DNA of 64,000 bases from Niameybacter massiliensis (GCF_001282685.1 NZ_LN875035.1:1833788-1897787), one strand, 5' to 3'; positions 1 through 8,994 are shown, counted from the first letter of the stretch. Numbers and translations: made by a program. Notes: generated by a model not told the origin, from the sequence alone.

Positions 1-180
<180 letters not shown>

Positions 181-308
181 AAAGTTTGTCATCTGACATT
201 TTGTACTGTTAAGTAGTACTGACTCGAATCTTTAAGATTCATTTTGAATCGACTGGTTTAATGGTTATTTGATTAAGTTGTCCATGCTTATTTCGTAAGC
301 ACTTGTTT

Positions 309-337
309 ATATTACCAATTAATACTTTCGCTGTCAA
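309..337 (-). promoter_or_regulatory. rRNA operon promoter
   Basis: On the minus strand there is a perfect -35 TTGACA (332-337), a 17-bp spacer and a -10 TAATAT (309-314). It lies about 130 nt upstream of the 16S start, the usual place for the promoter of an rRNA operon with a processed leader. Confidence 0.75.
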
Positions 338-359
338 CCTATAAATTGTAAAAATCTTG

Positions 360-388
360 TTCAAAATTCATTATGTTTAGTGTATAAT
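360..388 (+). promoter_or_regulatory. promoter of the metallophosphoesterase gene
   Basis: The -10 TATAAT (383-388) is perfect. The -35 TTCAAA (360-365) is a moderate match, with a 17-bp spacer. It sits about 35 nt before the preferred start codon, which also argues against the GTG at 380 as a start because that codon overlaps the -10 box. Confidence 0.5.
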
Positions 389-421
389 GAAGAAGCACAC
401 TTACGGCAAAGGATGAAGACT

Positions 422-1024
422 ATGAAAATACTAATTGTTTCAGATGTAGAAAGTACATATATTTGGGATTTTTTTGATAAAGAAAAGTTTAAAGACATTG
501 AACTGATTATTTCTTGTGGCGATTTAAAGGCATCTTATCTTTCTTTCCTTGTAACAATGATACCGGCACCACTTTTATATGTTCCAGGTAATCATGATGT
601 AAGGTATTTAGATCAAGAACCTGAAGGTTGTATTAGCATTGATGACCAAGTCTTTATCTATAAAAATATAAAAATAGCCGGTCTCGGCGGTTGTATCGAA
701 TACTCTGGTGGCCCTTTCCAATATACTGAAAAGGTTATGCAAAAACGCACCAAAAAACTTATGAAGGCTTGTCAAAAAAAAGGTGGTTTAGATATACTTG
801 TAACTCACTCACCTTCATTAGGCATAGGGGATGGCGATGATTGGGCTCACAAAGGTTTTGCCTGCTTTCATGATGTTTATGAGAAACTTTCACCAAAGTA
901 TCATTTACATGGTCACCAACATCTGAATTACGGAGCTAAAAATAAACGTCAGCTTATCGTAAATGAAACACAAGTTATTAATGGTTTTTCTTATTACATT
1001 CTTGATTATCCGAATCCTGAATAA
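422..1024 (+). CDS. metallophosphoesterase
   Basis: The 200-aa product belongs to the calcineurin-like metallophosphoesterase superfamily, which hydrolyses phosphoesters using two metal ions. Visible motifs are an N-terminal SDVES block (in place of the usual DxH), CGDLKAS, PGNHD and a C-terminal HLHGHQH, all expected metal ligands. The start at 422 has AAAGGATG about 10 nt upstream. An upstream GTG at 380 would add 14 residues but overlaps the promoter. The gene is alone, rightward, between the rRNA promoter and a terminator. The physiological substrate cannot be told from sequence. Confidence 0.85.
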   Translation: MKILIVSDVESTYIWDFFDKEKFKDIELIISCGDLKASYLSFLVTMIPAPLLYVPGNHDVRYLDQEPEGCISIDDQVFIYKNIKIAGLGGCIEYSGGPFQYTEKVMQKRTKKLMKACQKKGGLDILVTHSPSLGIGDGDDWAHKGFACFHDVYEKLSPKYHLHGHQHLNYGAKNKRQLIVNETQVINGFSYYILDYPNPE

Positions 1025-1027
1025 ATA

Positions 1028-1066
1028 AAAAAGCAAGTACATTTAAATGTACTTGCTTTTTTATTT
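1028..1066. terminator. bidirectional terminator
   Basis: A perfect dyad (AAGCAAGTACATTT / AAATGTACTTGCTT) is flanked by an A-run and a T-run. It lies between two convergent genes and can serve both the phosphoesterase gene and the leftward BMP-type gene. Confidence 0.9.
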
Positions 1067-1073
1067 TCAATAT

Positions 1074-3035
1074 CTATCCTTCATTGTGTACAATATTTTT
1101 CATATAACTAAATGGATCTGTTGGTTTTAGATCTTCAGTATTAGGAAGTTCTCCTTCTACCCCATCCACAAGCCAATCCATGTTAATAATATCTTCATAG
1201 TCACATACTTGACCTGTTTTCACACGAAGCACTTTATTTTGATCATAAATAGGTCCTATAAATGGATTAAATTCATTTCTTATAATAGCAGTTTTAACGC
1301 CTTCTACTAATGATTTCATTGGCTGATTAATATTACGATTTGAATAAAGCACATCTACAATACCTGTATTCATCCCTAACCAGAAATTCATTGGTTGGTC
1401 TCCAGCTGAGATATCAGCAAGTGTTTTCCAAGTACCTGTTAAAATATTACGGATAACACTTTCATAAAATACACCCCAGTTCCAAATAGCCATTGCATAA
1501 TGTTTTTTATCCTGTTCATCTTTGCCTATTGCATAAACACCATATTCTTTTGACATATCACCTGGTACCGGTAGATCTTCATTTGAAATAATATCTACCC
1601 CTGCTTCTATTAAATGTTTTGCAACATCTTTACCTTGCTCTGGATTATCCCATCTATATGTCCACATCGCTTTAACTTTGGCATAAGGATTTACTGCGCG
1701 TACACCAAGAGTGAAAGCATTAATACTAGAAACCACTTCTGAAATAGGATAAGGTGCTACATATCCAATAATATTAGTCTTTGTCATTGCACCTGCTATC
1801 ATCCCCAAAATATATCGTGGCTCGTGAATACGTCCAAAATAGAGCGTTAAAGATTTATAAGAATGTGTTCCGGCACAGTTGAAGAATTTAACCTCTGGAT
1901 ACTGCATGGCTGCCTTTAAAGCAGGTGCAACAAAAGTTGGGCTGGTCGTAAAAATAATATCATATTTTTCTTTGGCCAGTTGCTCAAATACTTCATAAGC
2001 TTCTGCACTTTCAGGAACATTAATAATCTTTGTTGTTTGAATTTGATCCTTGAAGATATTATTAATGTGTAAACGTCCTAGTTCATGGCTATAGGCCCAA
2101 CCAGAAGTTTCTGGTGCTTTTGCATAAACAAAAGCAATTTTCAAAGTACGTCTAAAGCTTAAGCGATCTGTTATAGAACTCAACATACCTTTTTTCTTAG
2201 GCACTTCTAAAGAGTCTGTTTTAACATTAGCCTCATCTTGTTCAATCGCTTCTAATTCAGCGATTAACTTCTGAATATATTCTTTATGCTCATTTGCAGT
2301 AATTTCTTCTGGTAAGCCATAGATCTTAAGGAAGTTTAGAAGTGCATCACCTGTGGTAATTTTAAGTCTTGCGCCACCTTCTTTAAGATAGATATTTCTA
2401 AATGGTCGATAAATCTCTGCTATAAATTGCTTTTCTTTAGAGTCAAATACATTTTTACTCCATTTATACTGATTAATAAATTCATTTAATTCTTTAAAAC
2501 GTCCTGGTTGTGTAAACCAGATGATATTAATATGAGTATTTTTATAAAAATCTAAGAACTCATAATAAATGGTATTGACTTTATTACCTGGATCCCTTTT
2601 AGGTACTAAACGTGTAACATAAGCATTAAAAGACGTGGCACCCACATATTTGAGTACACTTACTCGTTTATTACCTTCTACAACAAAAAATCTATTTAAA
2701 TATTCATATACTTTAATAGGGTCACGAATACCTTCATTAACATGCGCACGATATAAACTCATCCATTTATTTGCAAACTCAGTATTAATCCCCATAAGTG
2801 GCATAAAATTATGAGCAAATGAAATGCTTCTTGAATGGGTATAGGTTCCTGTAATTTTATTAATTGGAATTTCTACAAGTCCTAAAGAAACTTCGGACAA
2901 AATTTCACTAGATTGCATAACGCCATCTAATGATGGTAAATAACCAATTTCTCCTTTGTTTACCATAGCATTCCAAGATTGCTTAGCACTTTTATTTGCT
3001 TGTTCGTAAACATTTTCAAGCTCTAATTGATTCAT
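1074..3035 (-). CDS. ParB-like / BMP-family fusion protein
   Basis: The 653-aa product has two parts. The N-terminal ~220 residues include VVEGNKRVSVLKYVG, the ParB/Srx-type nucleotide-binding signature (ExNKR). From about residue 295 it resembles basic membrane protein (BMP/Med) substrate-binding proteins, with LKIAFVYAKAPETSGW, TTSPTF, FFNCAGTH and IIGYVAPYP. BMP proteins are normally secreted lipoproteins that bind nucleosides. This one has no signal peptide or lipobox, so it is probably cytoplasmic. AAAGGGGTGA precedes the ATG. No transporter genes are adjacent, so a ligand-sensing or regulatory role is more likely than uptake. Confidence 0.8.
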   Translation of the reverse strand: MNQLELENVYEQANKSAKQSWNAMVNKGEIGYLPSLDGVMQSSEILSEVSLGLVEIPINKITGTYTHSRSISFAHNFMPLMGINTEFANKWMSLYRAHVNEGIRDPIKVYEYLNRFFVVEGNKRVSVLKYVGATSFNAYVTRLVPKRDPGNKVNTIYYEFLDFYKNTHINIIWFTQPGRFKELNEFINQYKWSKNVFDSKEKQFIAEIYRPFRNIYLKEGGARLKITTGDALLNFLKIYGLPEEITANEHKEYIQKLIAELEAIEQDEANVKTDSLEVPKKKGMLSSITDRLSFRRTLKIAFVYAKAPETSGWAYSHELGRLHINNIFKDQIQTTKIINVPESAEAYEVFEQLAKEKYDIIFTTSPTFVAPALKAAMQYPEVKFFNCAGTHSYKSLTLYFGRIHEPRYILGMIAGAMTKTNIIGYVAPYPISEVVSSINAFTLGVRAVNPYAKVKAMWTYRWDNPEQGKDVAKHLIEAGVDIISNEDLPVPGDMSKEYGVYAIGKDEQDKKHYAMAIWNWGVFYESVIRNILTGTWKTLADISAGDQPMNFWLGMNTGIVDVLYSNRNINQPMKSLVEGVKTAIIRNEFNPFIGPIYDQNKVLRVKTGQVCDYEDIINMDWLVDGVEGELPNTEDLKPTDPFSYMKNIVHNEG

Positions 3036-3074
3036 ATCTTCACCCCTTTATTAGGATTATTTAATTATGTAAAA

Positions 3075-3434
3075 TCATTTACGGTCAAAGTTTTCTATAT
3101 TATTTTCATTAAGTCCCCAGCTTAGTATACGTCCATCTAAGTTATAATACATTTCAAACTGCTTTTCATCTATATTATATAACATTTTACTTGGAGAAAG
3201 AATTTGATATGTTGGCGATTCAATGACTTCATTCAAAGTCATTGTTCCATCTGAGTTAAAAGTTACTTCCTCTCCTGTTTCCTTAGAAATCCAGGTTCCA
3301 ACCAGTTTAGGTTCATTATATTGCTCAATCGTATATAAGCATCCCCCACCTATACCTAACAGACACATTGTCCCTATAATAATACGGCTTATAGAATTTT
3401 TCTTTTTATTTTTAGTAGACTTATAAGTCGACAT
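3075..3434 (-). CDS. small membrane-anchored hypothetical protein
   Basis: The 119-aa product has a lysine-rich start, one hydrophobic segment (about residues 17-36) and a C-terminal domain with LVGTWISKETGEEVTFNSDG. That pattern is seen in lipocalin-like/DUF5640-type extracellular beta domains. It probably has an N-in, C-out topology. AAAGGGGG lies 7 nt before the ATG. It is 39 bp upstream of the ParB-BMP gene on the same strand and may be cotranscribed. Function unknown. Confidence 0.65.
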   Translation of the reverse strand: MSTYKSTKNKKKNSISRIIIGTMCLLGIGGGCLYTIEQYNEPKLVGTWISKETGEEVTFNSDGTMTLNEVIESPTYQILSPSKMLYNIDEKQFEMYYNLDGRILSWGLNENNIENFDRK

Positions 3435-3499
3435 GGTCTTGCCCCCTTTTAATGATTACTCATTATACAATAAAAATTGCCATTTTTCAATGTATCCAT

Positions 3500-3535
3500 A
3501 AGATAAAAGAGCCTAATAATTACAATTAGGCTCTA
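3500..3535 (-). terminator. intrinsic terminator
   Basis: AGAGCCTAAT / ATTAGGCTCT stem followed on the minus strand by TTTTAT, directly after the DUF3298 gene. Confidence 0.8.
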
Positions 3536-4264
3536 ATGTAAATCTTTTTCACTAATGCTAAATTCCATAGTTCCTGATGTATAGGGTGCAACTTCATTTA
3601 AATTAAATACAAGAACTAAGTCTCCATGAGGTGTGATGTAGAAATTTTGGTCATCTTGAATCTTAAGATTTCCATAAATCTCGTCATTTAATAAAGTTTT
3701 TGCGTCCGCTCGTTTTTCAATTTGTTTAAGGATAAGGCCTTGAAGTTTATCTTTATAATTTGCTTCATCTTTAAACAATTGATCCAGTGTGAGAATACGA
3801 TTTGTCTGTAAATCTAACGTTACGTACTTATAGGTAGAAAGCCCATGAGCACCGCCTTTATATTGGTAGTCAAAGAAACTGATAACAAAATATGGACTTT
3901 TAGTTTCTTTTATAGTGTATTGACTAATCAGTTCATATTTGTTTTTAGATGAATCATGTTTCGCTTCTTTAACAAGCTTCTTTTGTAAATCTGTCCCATG
4001 TTTCTTTAGGATGGCGTTAATCTTTTTTTCAGCTTTTTTATCCTTTAAGCCACTAATAGCAGGATACTGAATTTGTACATGCCATTTTTCTTCATTTTGC
4101 ATATTACTTTGCTCTTCTACTTGTACTTCCATTGGAACAGCCATAACAAATATAGCTGTCCCAGGTGTATCATTTGTACGTTCTTTGCTTGTTTCTTCAG
4201 CATAACAAGGTATTATATTTAGAAAAACACTTAAAAATAAAATCAAAGCCATTTTCCTAGCCAT
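3533..4264 (-). CDS. secreted DUF4163/DUF3298 domain protein
   Basis: The 243-aa product starts with a Sec signal peptide (ARKMALILFLSVFLNIIPC, about residues 1-22). The body resembles the DUF4163-DUF3298 pair found in RsiV and PdaC: ISGLKDKKAEKKINAIL early, then SFFDYQYKGGAHG and ITPHGDLVLVF. The family is extracellular and cell-wall associated in Firmicutes. RsiV homologues bind lysozyme. Here there is no anti-sigma domain, so the role is unknown. AGGGGGA precedes the ATG and a terminator follows. Confidence 0.8.
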   Translation of the reverse strand: MARKMALILFLSVFLNIIPCYAEETSKERTNDTPGTAIFVMAVPMEVQVEEQSNMQNEEKWHVQIQYPAISGLKDKKAEKKINAILKKHGTDLQKKLVKEAKHDSSKNKYELISQYTIKETKSPYFVISFFDYQYKGGAHGLSTYKYVTLDLQTNRILTLDQLFKDEANYKDKLQGLILKQIEKRADAKTLLNDEIYGNLKIQDDQNFYITPHGDLVLVFNLNEVAPYTSGTMEFSISEKDLH

Positions 4265-4401
4265 TTTAAAATCCCCCTGTTCATTGATGAAGTTACAAAT
4301 TTAGTATGTGTAATTTATGACACTTTATAATAAGCAAACATTTGCAGAACTGTTTTCTATTTCAATGTATAGGTAAAAATAAGGTTTTATTTGTAATTTT
4401 A

Positions 4402-4430
4402 TTGGATAAATATTGGATGAGTAGTATACT
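4402..4430 (+). promoter_or_regulatory. promoter of the aldehyde dehydrogenase gene
   Basis: -35 TTGGAT (4402-4407), 17-bp spacer, -10 TATACT (4425-4430), 40 nt before the start codon. Confidence 0.6.
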
Positions 4431-4469
4431 ATAAAAGATAGAATGATTAAATAATTTGAGGTGTAGGAA

Positions 4470-5834
4470 ATGAAAGATATGACTGAACAGATTCAATATA
4501 TGCATCGTTTTTTTAAAACAGGCAAAACATTACCTATAGATTTTAGACTTTATTTTTTAAAAAAATTAAAAAGATATCTTATGGCTCATCAGGAAGATTT
4601 AGCTAAAGCTCTCTATGCAGATTTTAAAAAACCATACTATGAAACTTATATGACTGAAATTTATATGGTCCTTCAAGAACTTGATCAAACCATTAAAACA
4701 CTTCCTAAATGGGCAAAGACAAAAAACTATACAGCTCCTTTCCCTCTTTTAAGTGGCACAACACAAGTGACCCCTAAACCTTTTGGTTTATGTGCTGTTT
4801 TTTCACCTTATAACTATCCTATTCAACTTTCTCTTTCTCCTTTAATTGGTGCACTTGCAGCAGGGAATTGTGTGATCTTAAAAGTTTCTGAGTACACACC
4901 ACATACTTCTAGAGTGCTTAAACGTCTTTTATCCGAAGTTTTCCCACCTCATTTAGTATGGACATTAGAAGGTGATGCGACTATCTGCGAAACGCTATTA
5001 AACCAGCCTTTAGACTACATTTTCTTTACAGGCAGTACAGCTACCGGCAAGAAAGTAATGGCACAAGCCTCAAAGCATCTCATTCCTCTTACATTAGAAC
5101 TAGGGGGCAAAAATCCTGTTATTGTAGATTATAGTGCGGATCTAAAAATAGCTGCTAAACGTATTGCATGGGGCAAATTTATGAATGCAGGCCAAACTTG
5201 TGTCGCACCTGATTATGTTTTAGTTCATGATAGTGTGGTAGATGAATTTTTAGAGGCCTTAAAAACTGAGACAGAACGTATGTTTAAAGATAAAGCAAAT
5301 CTTTCTCGCCTCATTCATGAAGGCCATTATGTACACATTTTAAAATGCATCAACGAAGATAACATCTACTATGGTGGTCATTTTGATCCTGAAGATCTTT
5401 ATGTGGAACCTACTATTTTATATCCAACAAAGTTAAGTGATGAATGTATGCAAGAAGAAATCTTTGGACCAGTGCTCCCCGTCCTTACTTTTAACAAACT
5501 TTCAACCGCTATCGAAACTGTACAACGTTTTCCTAAACCACTCGCATGTTATATCTTTAGTGAAGATAGGTTGCGTACCAATCATCTTTTGAAAAATCTT
5601 TCTTTTGGTGGTGGTTGTATTAACGATACCATTATGCATTTAACCCATTCAAAAGCACCCTTTGGTGGTGTAGGTTATAGCGGAATAGGTGCTTATCATG
5701 GTAAATATAGCTTTGAAACCTTCTCACGTCCACAAACCATTTGTTATAGTTCTAAGTTTGAGCTTCCTCTTCGTTATCCTCCTTACGATCGTACACTTCC
5801 ACTTTTAAAGCAATACATTACAAAACGTTTTTAG
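4470..5834 (+). CDS. NAD(P)-dependent aldehyde dehydrogenase
   Basis: The 454-aa product is a full-length class 3-type aldehyde dehydrogenase (YwdH/AlkH-like), oxidising aldehydes to carboxylic acids. Motifs include FSPYNYPIQLSLSPL, FFTGSTATGKKV, the catalytic Glu in LELGGKNP and the catalytic Cys in NAGQTCVAPDYVL. The C-terminus FETFSRPQTICY and the hydrophobic tail are typical of the class. GAGGTG precedes the ATG. The gene is monocistronic, with a clear promoter and a terminator. The natural aldehyde is not evident. Confidence 0.92.
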   Translation: MKDMTEQIQYMHRFFKTGKTLPIDFRLYFLKKLKRYLMAHQEDLAKALYADFKKPYYETYMTEIYMVLQELDQTIKTLPKWAKTKNYTAPFPLLSGTTQVTPKPFGLCAVFSPYNYPIQLSLSPLIGALAAGNCVILKVSEYTPHTSRVLKRLLSEVFPPHLVWTLEGDATICETLLNQPLDYIFFTGSTATGKKVMAQASKHLIPLTLELGGKNPVIVDYSADLKIAAKRIAWGKFMNAGQTCVAPDYVLVHDSVVDEFLEALKTETERMFKDKANLSRLIHEGHYVHILKCINEDNIYYGGHFDPEDLYVEPTILYPTKLSDECMQEEIFGPVLPVLTFNKLSTAIETVQRFPKPLACYIFSEDRLRTNHLLKNLSFGGGCINDTIMHLTHSKAPFGGVGYSGIGAYHGKYSFETFSRPQTICYSSKFELPLRYPPYDRTLPLLKQYITKRF

Positions 5835-5835
5835 A

Positions 5836-5873
5836 TAAAAAAAGAGACTGTTTTCTAACAGCCTCTTTTTTTA
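5836..5873. terminator. bidirectional terminator
   Basis: AAAAAGAGaCTGTT / AACAGcCTCTTTTTTT hairpin between convergent genes, with A and T runs on both sides. Confidence 0.85.
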
Positions 5874-5896
5874 CTTTTAAAGATCTAGTTTCATTT

Positions 5897-6139
5897 CTAA
5901 TCATCACACTCATGACCTGTGCAAATACAATCATGACCCGTTTGTTTTTTAATTTTATTAAGTTGATCTAAGAAATCATCTATCTCACCAATTTCCATAC
6001 GATCATTAGTATGCACATCATAGATTTTACCTTTATTAAAATCTCTTAAAACATACGTGCATCCATTACTATCGTCTTTATGAATACAACGATAGCCTTC
6101 TTTATATTTTTCTTTGAGAGCATCTACATTTGTTGGCAT
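5897..6139 (-). CDS. small Cys/His-tailed hypothetical protein
   Basis: The 80-aa product is not recognised. It is charged, with CIHKDDSNGCTYVL near the start and a C-terminal HDCICTGHECDD that could bind metal. Its GGGGG ribosome binding site lies inside the 3' arm of the terminator hairpin that follows the recombinase gene, so translation may depend on readthrough. The start is otherwise well placed. Function unknown. Confidence 0.6.
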   Translation of the reverse strand: MPTNVDALKEKYKEGYRCIHKDDSNGCTYVLRDFNKGKIYDVHTNDRMEIGEIDDFLDQLNKIKKQTGHDCICTGHECDD

Positions 6140-6142
6140 AAA

Positions 6143-6188
6143 AAAACCCCCTTTTATTTAGTTAAAATAACCTAAATCAAGGGGTTTT
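6143..6188 (-). terminator. terminator overlapping a ribosome binding site
   Basis: On the minus strand AAAACCCCTT pairs with AAAGGGGGTTTT around an inner dyad (TTTAGGTTA / TAACTAAA) and is followed by a T-run. It lies just after the recombinase stop. The GGGGG of the 3' arm is also the only plausible Shine-Dalgarno for the next gene at 6139. Confidence 0.75.
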
Positions 6189-6195
6189 ATACATC

Positions 6196-7158
6196 TTAAC
6201 GTCTATCAAAATTTAACTTTTTAATTTCATTTTGTTTCTGACTCGCTTCTATTTCATGGGTATAAATAGATAGTGTAATAGATGGATTACTGTGGGAAAT
6301 TAATGAAGATAATGTTGTAATATCCATTTTAGCTGCAATACAATAAGAAGCAAAGGTATGTCTAAAAATATGGGCATGAATATGTCTTCCAAGTACTGTA
6401 GAAAGTTTAAGCATTAAATCATGAAGAGAGCGTGATGCTAAATGCTTATTGCTATCTTGACGACTTGGAAATATATAAGGAGAAGCTTCTAAGTTTGAAA
6501 GAATCTCTTTATTTTCAAGTTTTTTAAGCTGCATTTGATAAACACCTAAAAACTCCAATAACTGAGGATGAATAGGAATATTGTTATATTTAAATCCCTT
6601 TGCTAAAAGCAAAATACTATTGGTTTGGATATTAATATCTTGTTTTTTTATACTTACAGCTTCCGTTGCACGACATCCTGTATAAAGTAAGATACCTATA
6701 AGAAGCCTATTTCTGATCCAACAATAATATAAATAATCAAAATGATTGCTACTCCCTAATAGTACTTCATTTTCACCAATTTGACCATCTATGTAATCAA
6801 TGAGTTCTTCTATTTCTTCTGTAGTTAAAATTTCTTTGGGTGCTTTAGTCTTACGCATTTTAATAGGATCAATATATTCGTACAAACGTTCATCACATAA
6901 TCGTTTTTCATAACAAAATTTAAGAAACCGATGTAATACGACGCGTTTACGTTTAAGACTTGCAGGTTTTAGATCTTGACTTTGAAGTTCAATTAAATAA
7001 TCCTGAATCATTTCAAAGTTAATTTCTTCAAGATTCACAGCTTCTATACACTCTTGCCATTGATTAAGATCTTGCATATAAGCTTTAAGTGTATGAGGTG
7101 AAAGCTGCATGCCTTCTAATGAGACTTTAAAATAATGAATACTCTTTTGAATCGTCAT
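6196..7158 (-). CDS. tyrosine recombinase/integrase
   Basis: The 320-aa product is a complete phage-type/Xer-like tyrosine recombinase. The N-terminal SAM-like core-binding domain (about 1-95) precedes the catalytic domain, with Arg in YTGCRATEAV, Lys in LLLAKGFK, HxxR in HAHIFRHTFASY, His in LISHSNPS and the likely nucleophile Tyr in LSIYTH. AGGAGAGGAGGT gives a strong start. It is not next to other phage genes and is 30 kb from the prophage, with no excisionase, so it may be a relic of another element or a domesticated recombinase. Confidence 0.9.
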   Translation of the reverse strand: MTIQKSIHYFKVSLEGMQLSPHTLKAYMQDLNQWQECIEAVNLEEINFEMIQDYLIELQSQDLKPASLKRKRVVLHRFLKFCYEKRLCDERLYEYIDPIKMRKTKAPKEILTTEEIEELIDYIDGQIGENEVLLGSSNHFDYLYYCWIRNRLLIGILLYTGCRATEAVSIKKQDINIQTNSILLLAKGFKYNNIPIHPQLLEFLGVYQMQLKKLENKEILSNLEASPYIFPSRQDSNKHLASRSLHDLMLKLSTVLGRHIHAHIFRHTFASYCIAAKMDITTLSSLISHSNPSITLSIYTHEIEASQKQNEIKKLNFDRR

Positions 7159-7189
7159 TCAATACCTCCTCTCCTAAAAAATTATATTA

Positions 7190-7219
7190 TAAAAGGGCTG
7201 TTAAAAACAGCCCTTACTT
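7190..7219 (-). terminator. intrinsic terminator
   Basis: AAGGGCTGTT / AACAGCCCTT stem with a T-run on the minus strand, just after the formate/nitrite transporter gene. Confidence 0.85.
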
Positions 7220-7224
7220 TCTTA

Positions 7225-8058
7225 TTATTGAGCAGGTTTTGTGCATTTTTTGTAGATTACATAGTACATAACCCCAATAAATACCCCACCGATAAGATTT
7301 CCGATCGTAACTGGAATTGCATTATTGACAAAGAAGTTTCCCCAAGTTAAAGTATCTAACTTATCTGCAGCTACTCCTGACATTTCTACAAGTTCTGGAT
7401 TCATTTTAATAAATAAACCAACTGGAACATAGTACATATTAGCTACAATATGTTCTGCTCCACTAATTGCAAATGCAAAAATAGAGAAGAAACCTGCTAA
7501 TATCTTACCTGTTACATCTTTTGCTGAGTAAATCATCCAAATACCAGCACATACAAAGATATTACAAATGATTGCTAAACAAAGTGCTTCAGTAAAAGGT
7601 AAATTCGACTTTGTAATGGCTGTTTTTAAAGCATAAGCTGCAAAGCCACCATCACTCATTCTAAACAAACCTGTATTTGCTTGCAAGAAAGCAATAGATA
7701 CTGCACCTACAAAATTACCAGCAAGTACAATCACTAAGTTTTTAAAGAAGTCAATTACTCTTGTACGTTTTTCTAAAGTAGATAAGACAATCAGACAGTT
7801 ACCTGTAAAAAGGTCTGCTCCATTAAGTACAACAAACATTAACCCTATTGGGAATACTGCACCTGTTACAAGTTTTGCTACACCTTTATCATGAATAGCA
7901 TGTGCTGCAGTTGATGAAGCTAACGCCCCAAGTGCTATATAAACACCCGCCATAACTGCCATTAAAAAAATTGCAAGTACCGTACGATTAACTTTTGCAA
8001 CACCTGCATCTGTTGTGTAATCTAAAATCTCATTTGGTGCTAAATAATTTTTTGCCAT
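7225..8058 (-). CDS. formate/nitrite transporter (FNT family)
   Basis: The 277-aa integral membrane protein fits the FocA/NirC/FdhC family of pentameric anion channels. It has about six hydrophobic segments and family-type stretches such as LNGADLFTGNCLIV and AGNFVGAVSIAFL, with a C-terminal NLIGGVFIGVMYYVIYKK. The start at 8058 is chosen for AAAGGAG 8 nt upstream. An in-frame start 36 nt further up lacks one. Formate is a likely substrate in a fermentative clostridium that also encodes formate-THF ligase about 9 kb away, but nitrite or hydrosulfide cannot be excluded. Confidence 0.88.
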   Translation of the reverse strand: MAKNYLAPNEILDYTTDAGVAKVNRTVLAIFLMAVMAGVYIALGALASSTAAHAIHDKGVAKLVTGAVFPIGLMFVVLNGADLFTGNCLIVLSTLEKRTRVIDFFKNLVIVLAGNFVGAVSIAFLQANTGLFRMSDGGFAAYALKTAITKSNLPFTEALCLAIICNIFVCAGIWMIYSAKDVTGKILAGFFSIFAFAISGAEHIVANMYYVPVGLFIKMNPELVEMSGVAADKLDTLTWGNFFVNNAIPVTIGNLIGGVFIGVMYYVIYKKCTKPAQ

Positions 8059-8084
8059 TTTATACACTCCTTTTCCAATCAAAG

Positions 8085-8113
8085 AGTATACCACCTATGC
8101 CTATTCATTTCAA
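8085..8113 (-). promoter_or_regulatory. promoter of the FNT gene
   Basis: -35 TTGAAA (minus strand, 8108-8113), 17-bp spacer, -10 TATACT (8085-8090). The -10 is about 27 nt upstream of the preferred start codon. Confidence 0.7.
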
Positions 8114-8115
8114 CA

Positions 8116-8994
8116 TTATTCTTTCTCATTTTCCTTATTCAACAAAATTTGTTGTATTTTTGTCTGAAGTTGTTGCATATCGCTATAATATTTTTCTTGT
8201 ATTTTTGTCTTTTCTTCATTAAATATAATATTTTGTTCTAGTAAGGAATTTTTAAGTTCTAATTCATACTTTTCTTTAACGGTAGCTAATTCTTGTGTAT
8301 ATTTTTCTATCTCTAATCGAAGTACTTCTTTACTTTTTTCTATTTCTCTTTGACTAAACCAAAGTTCTGATGCAATTTCATCGTTACGTACTTGTAAACG
8401 TTCATTTTCACTAGTACGTTCTTCTATTTCTATTTCTAAGCGCTCCCATTTACTATTTTCTCCTTTTAAGCGTTCGATTTCTTCTTCATACTTGTCGCAT
8501 AGTACATGATGTTGCTTCATTTGTTGTTTTTGTTCTTTAACAACTTCTTCTAACCCTTCTTTTTCTTTTTTTAATCCACAAATCTGTGCTTCTAGGTTTT
8601 TCTTTTCTTCCTTTAAAGCTTTTATCTCAGTTTCCTTTTCTTCTTCTAACTTTTTTAATGTCTCTTTAAACATTTCTTGTTTCTCTAATAAAGCAATCTT
8701 TTCTTTTTCTTTTTCACTTAACAGCTCCTCTACTTCATTTACCCGATCTTCTACTAAAAGGTTAACCCTTTCACCCATATTTAAATACATATTTTGAATA
8801 CGATTTAATAGTCTTTGCAATTCATCTATATCTTGAACCAATACACTTTCAGACTGTTTTTGACGTTCTAATTTATAGGCACTCAATAACACACTCATAA
8901 ACTCTTTCCCTGTTAGTTGAGTGTTTTTCATCATCTCTGCTAACTCATTTTTCATCTCTTCTGGTACCTTTACACCAAATGTTACATCTGCCAT
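8116..8994 (-). CDS. putative ribbon-helix-helix DNA-binding coiled-coil protein
   Basis: The 292-aa product starts with VTFGVKVPEEMKNELAEMM, then a second helix (LTGKEFMSVLLSAYK). This beta-strand plus two-helix pattern fits a ribbon-helix-helix DNA-binding domain (residues 1-45). Almost all of the rest (about 55-290) is a Glu/Lys-rich long coiled coil, as in KfrA-like or filament-forming plasmid proteins. Its promoter region carries five GTTAAC palindromes, the likely autoregulatory operator. RHH plus coiled coil plus repeated sites is also the layout of partition or nucleoid-organising systems. No ParA is adjacent. Confidence 0.65.
   Translation of the reverse strand: MADVTFGVKVPEEMKNELAEMMKNTQLTGKEFMSVLLSAYKLERQKQSESVLVQDIDELQRLLNRIQNMYLNMGERVNLLVEDRVNEVEELLSEKEKEKIALLEKQEMFKETLKKLEEEKETEIKALKEEKKNLEAQICGLKKEKEGLEEVVKEQKQQMKQHHVLCDKYEEEIERLKGENSKWERLEIEIEERTSENERLQVRNDEIASELWFSQREIEKSKEVLRLEIEKYTQELATVKEKYELELKNSLLEQNIIFNEEKTKIQEKYYSDMQQLQTKIQQILLNKENEKE

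Noticed and set aside
6196-7158. Recombinase as the integrase of the prophage
   Set aside because: It is 30 kb from the prophage with housekeeping operons between; the phage integrase is expected beyond the right edge.
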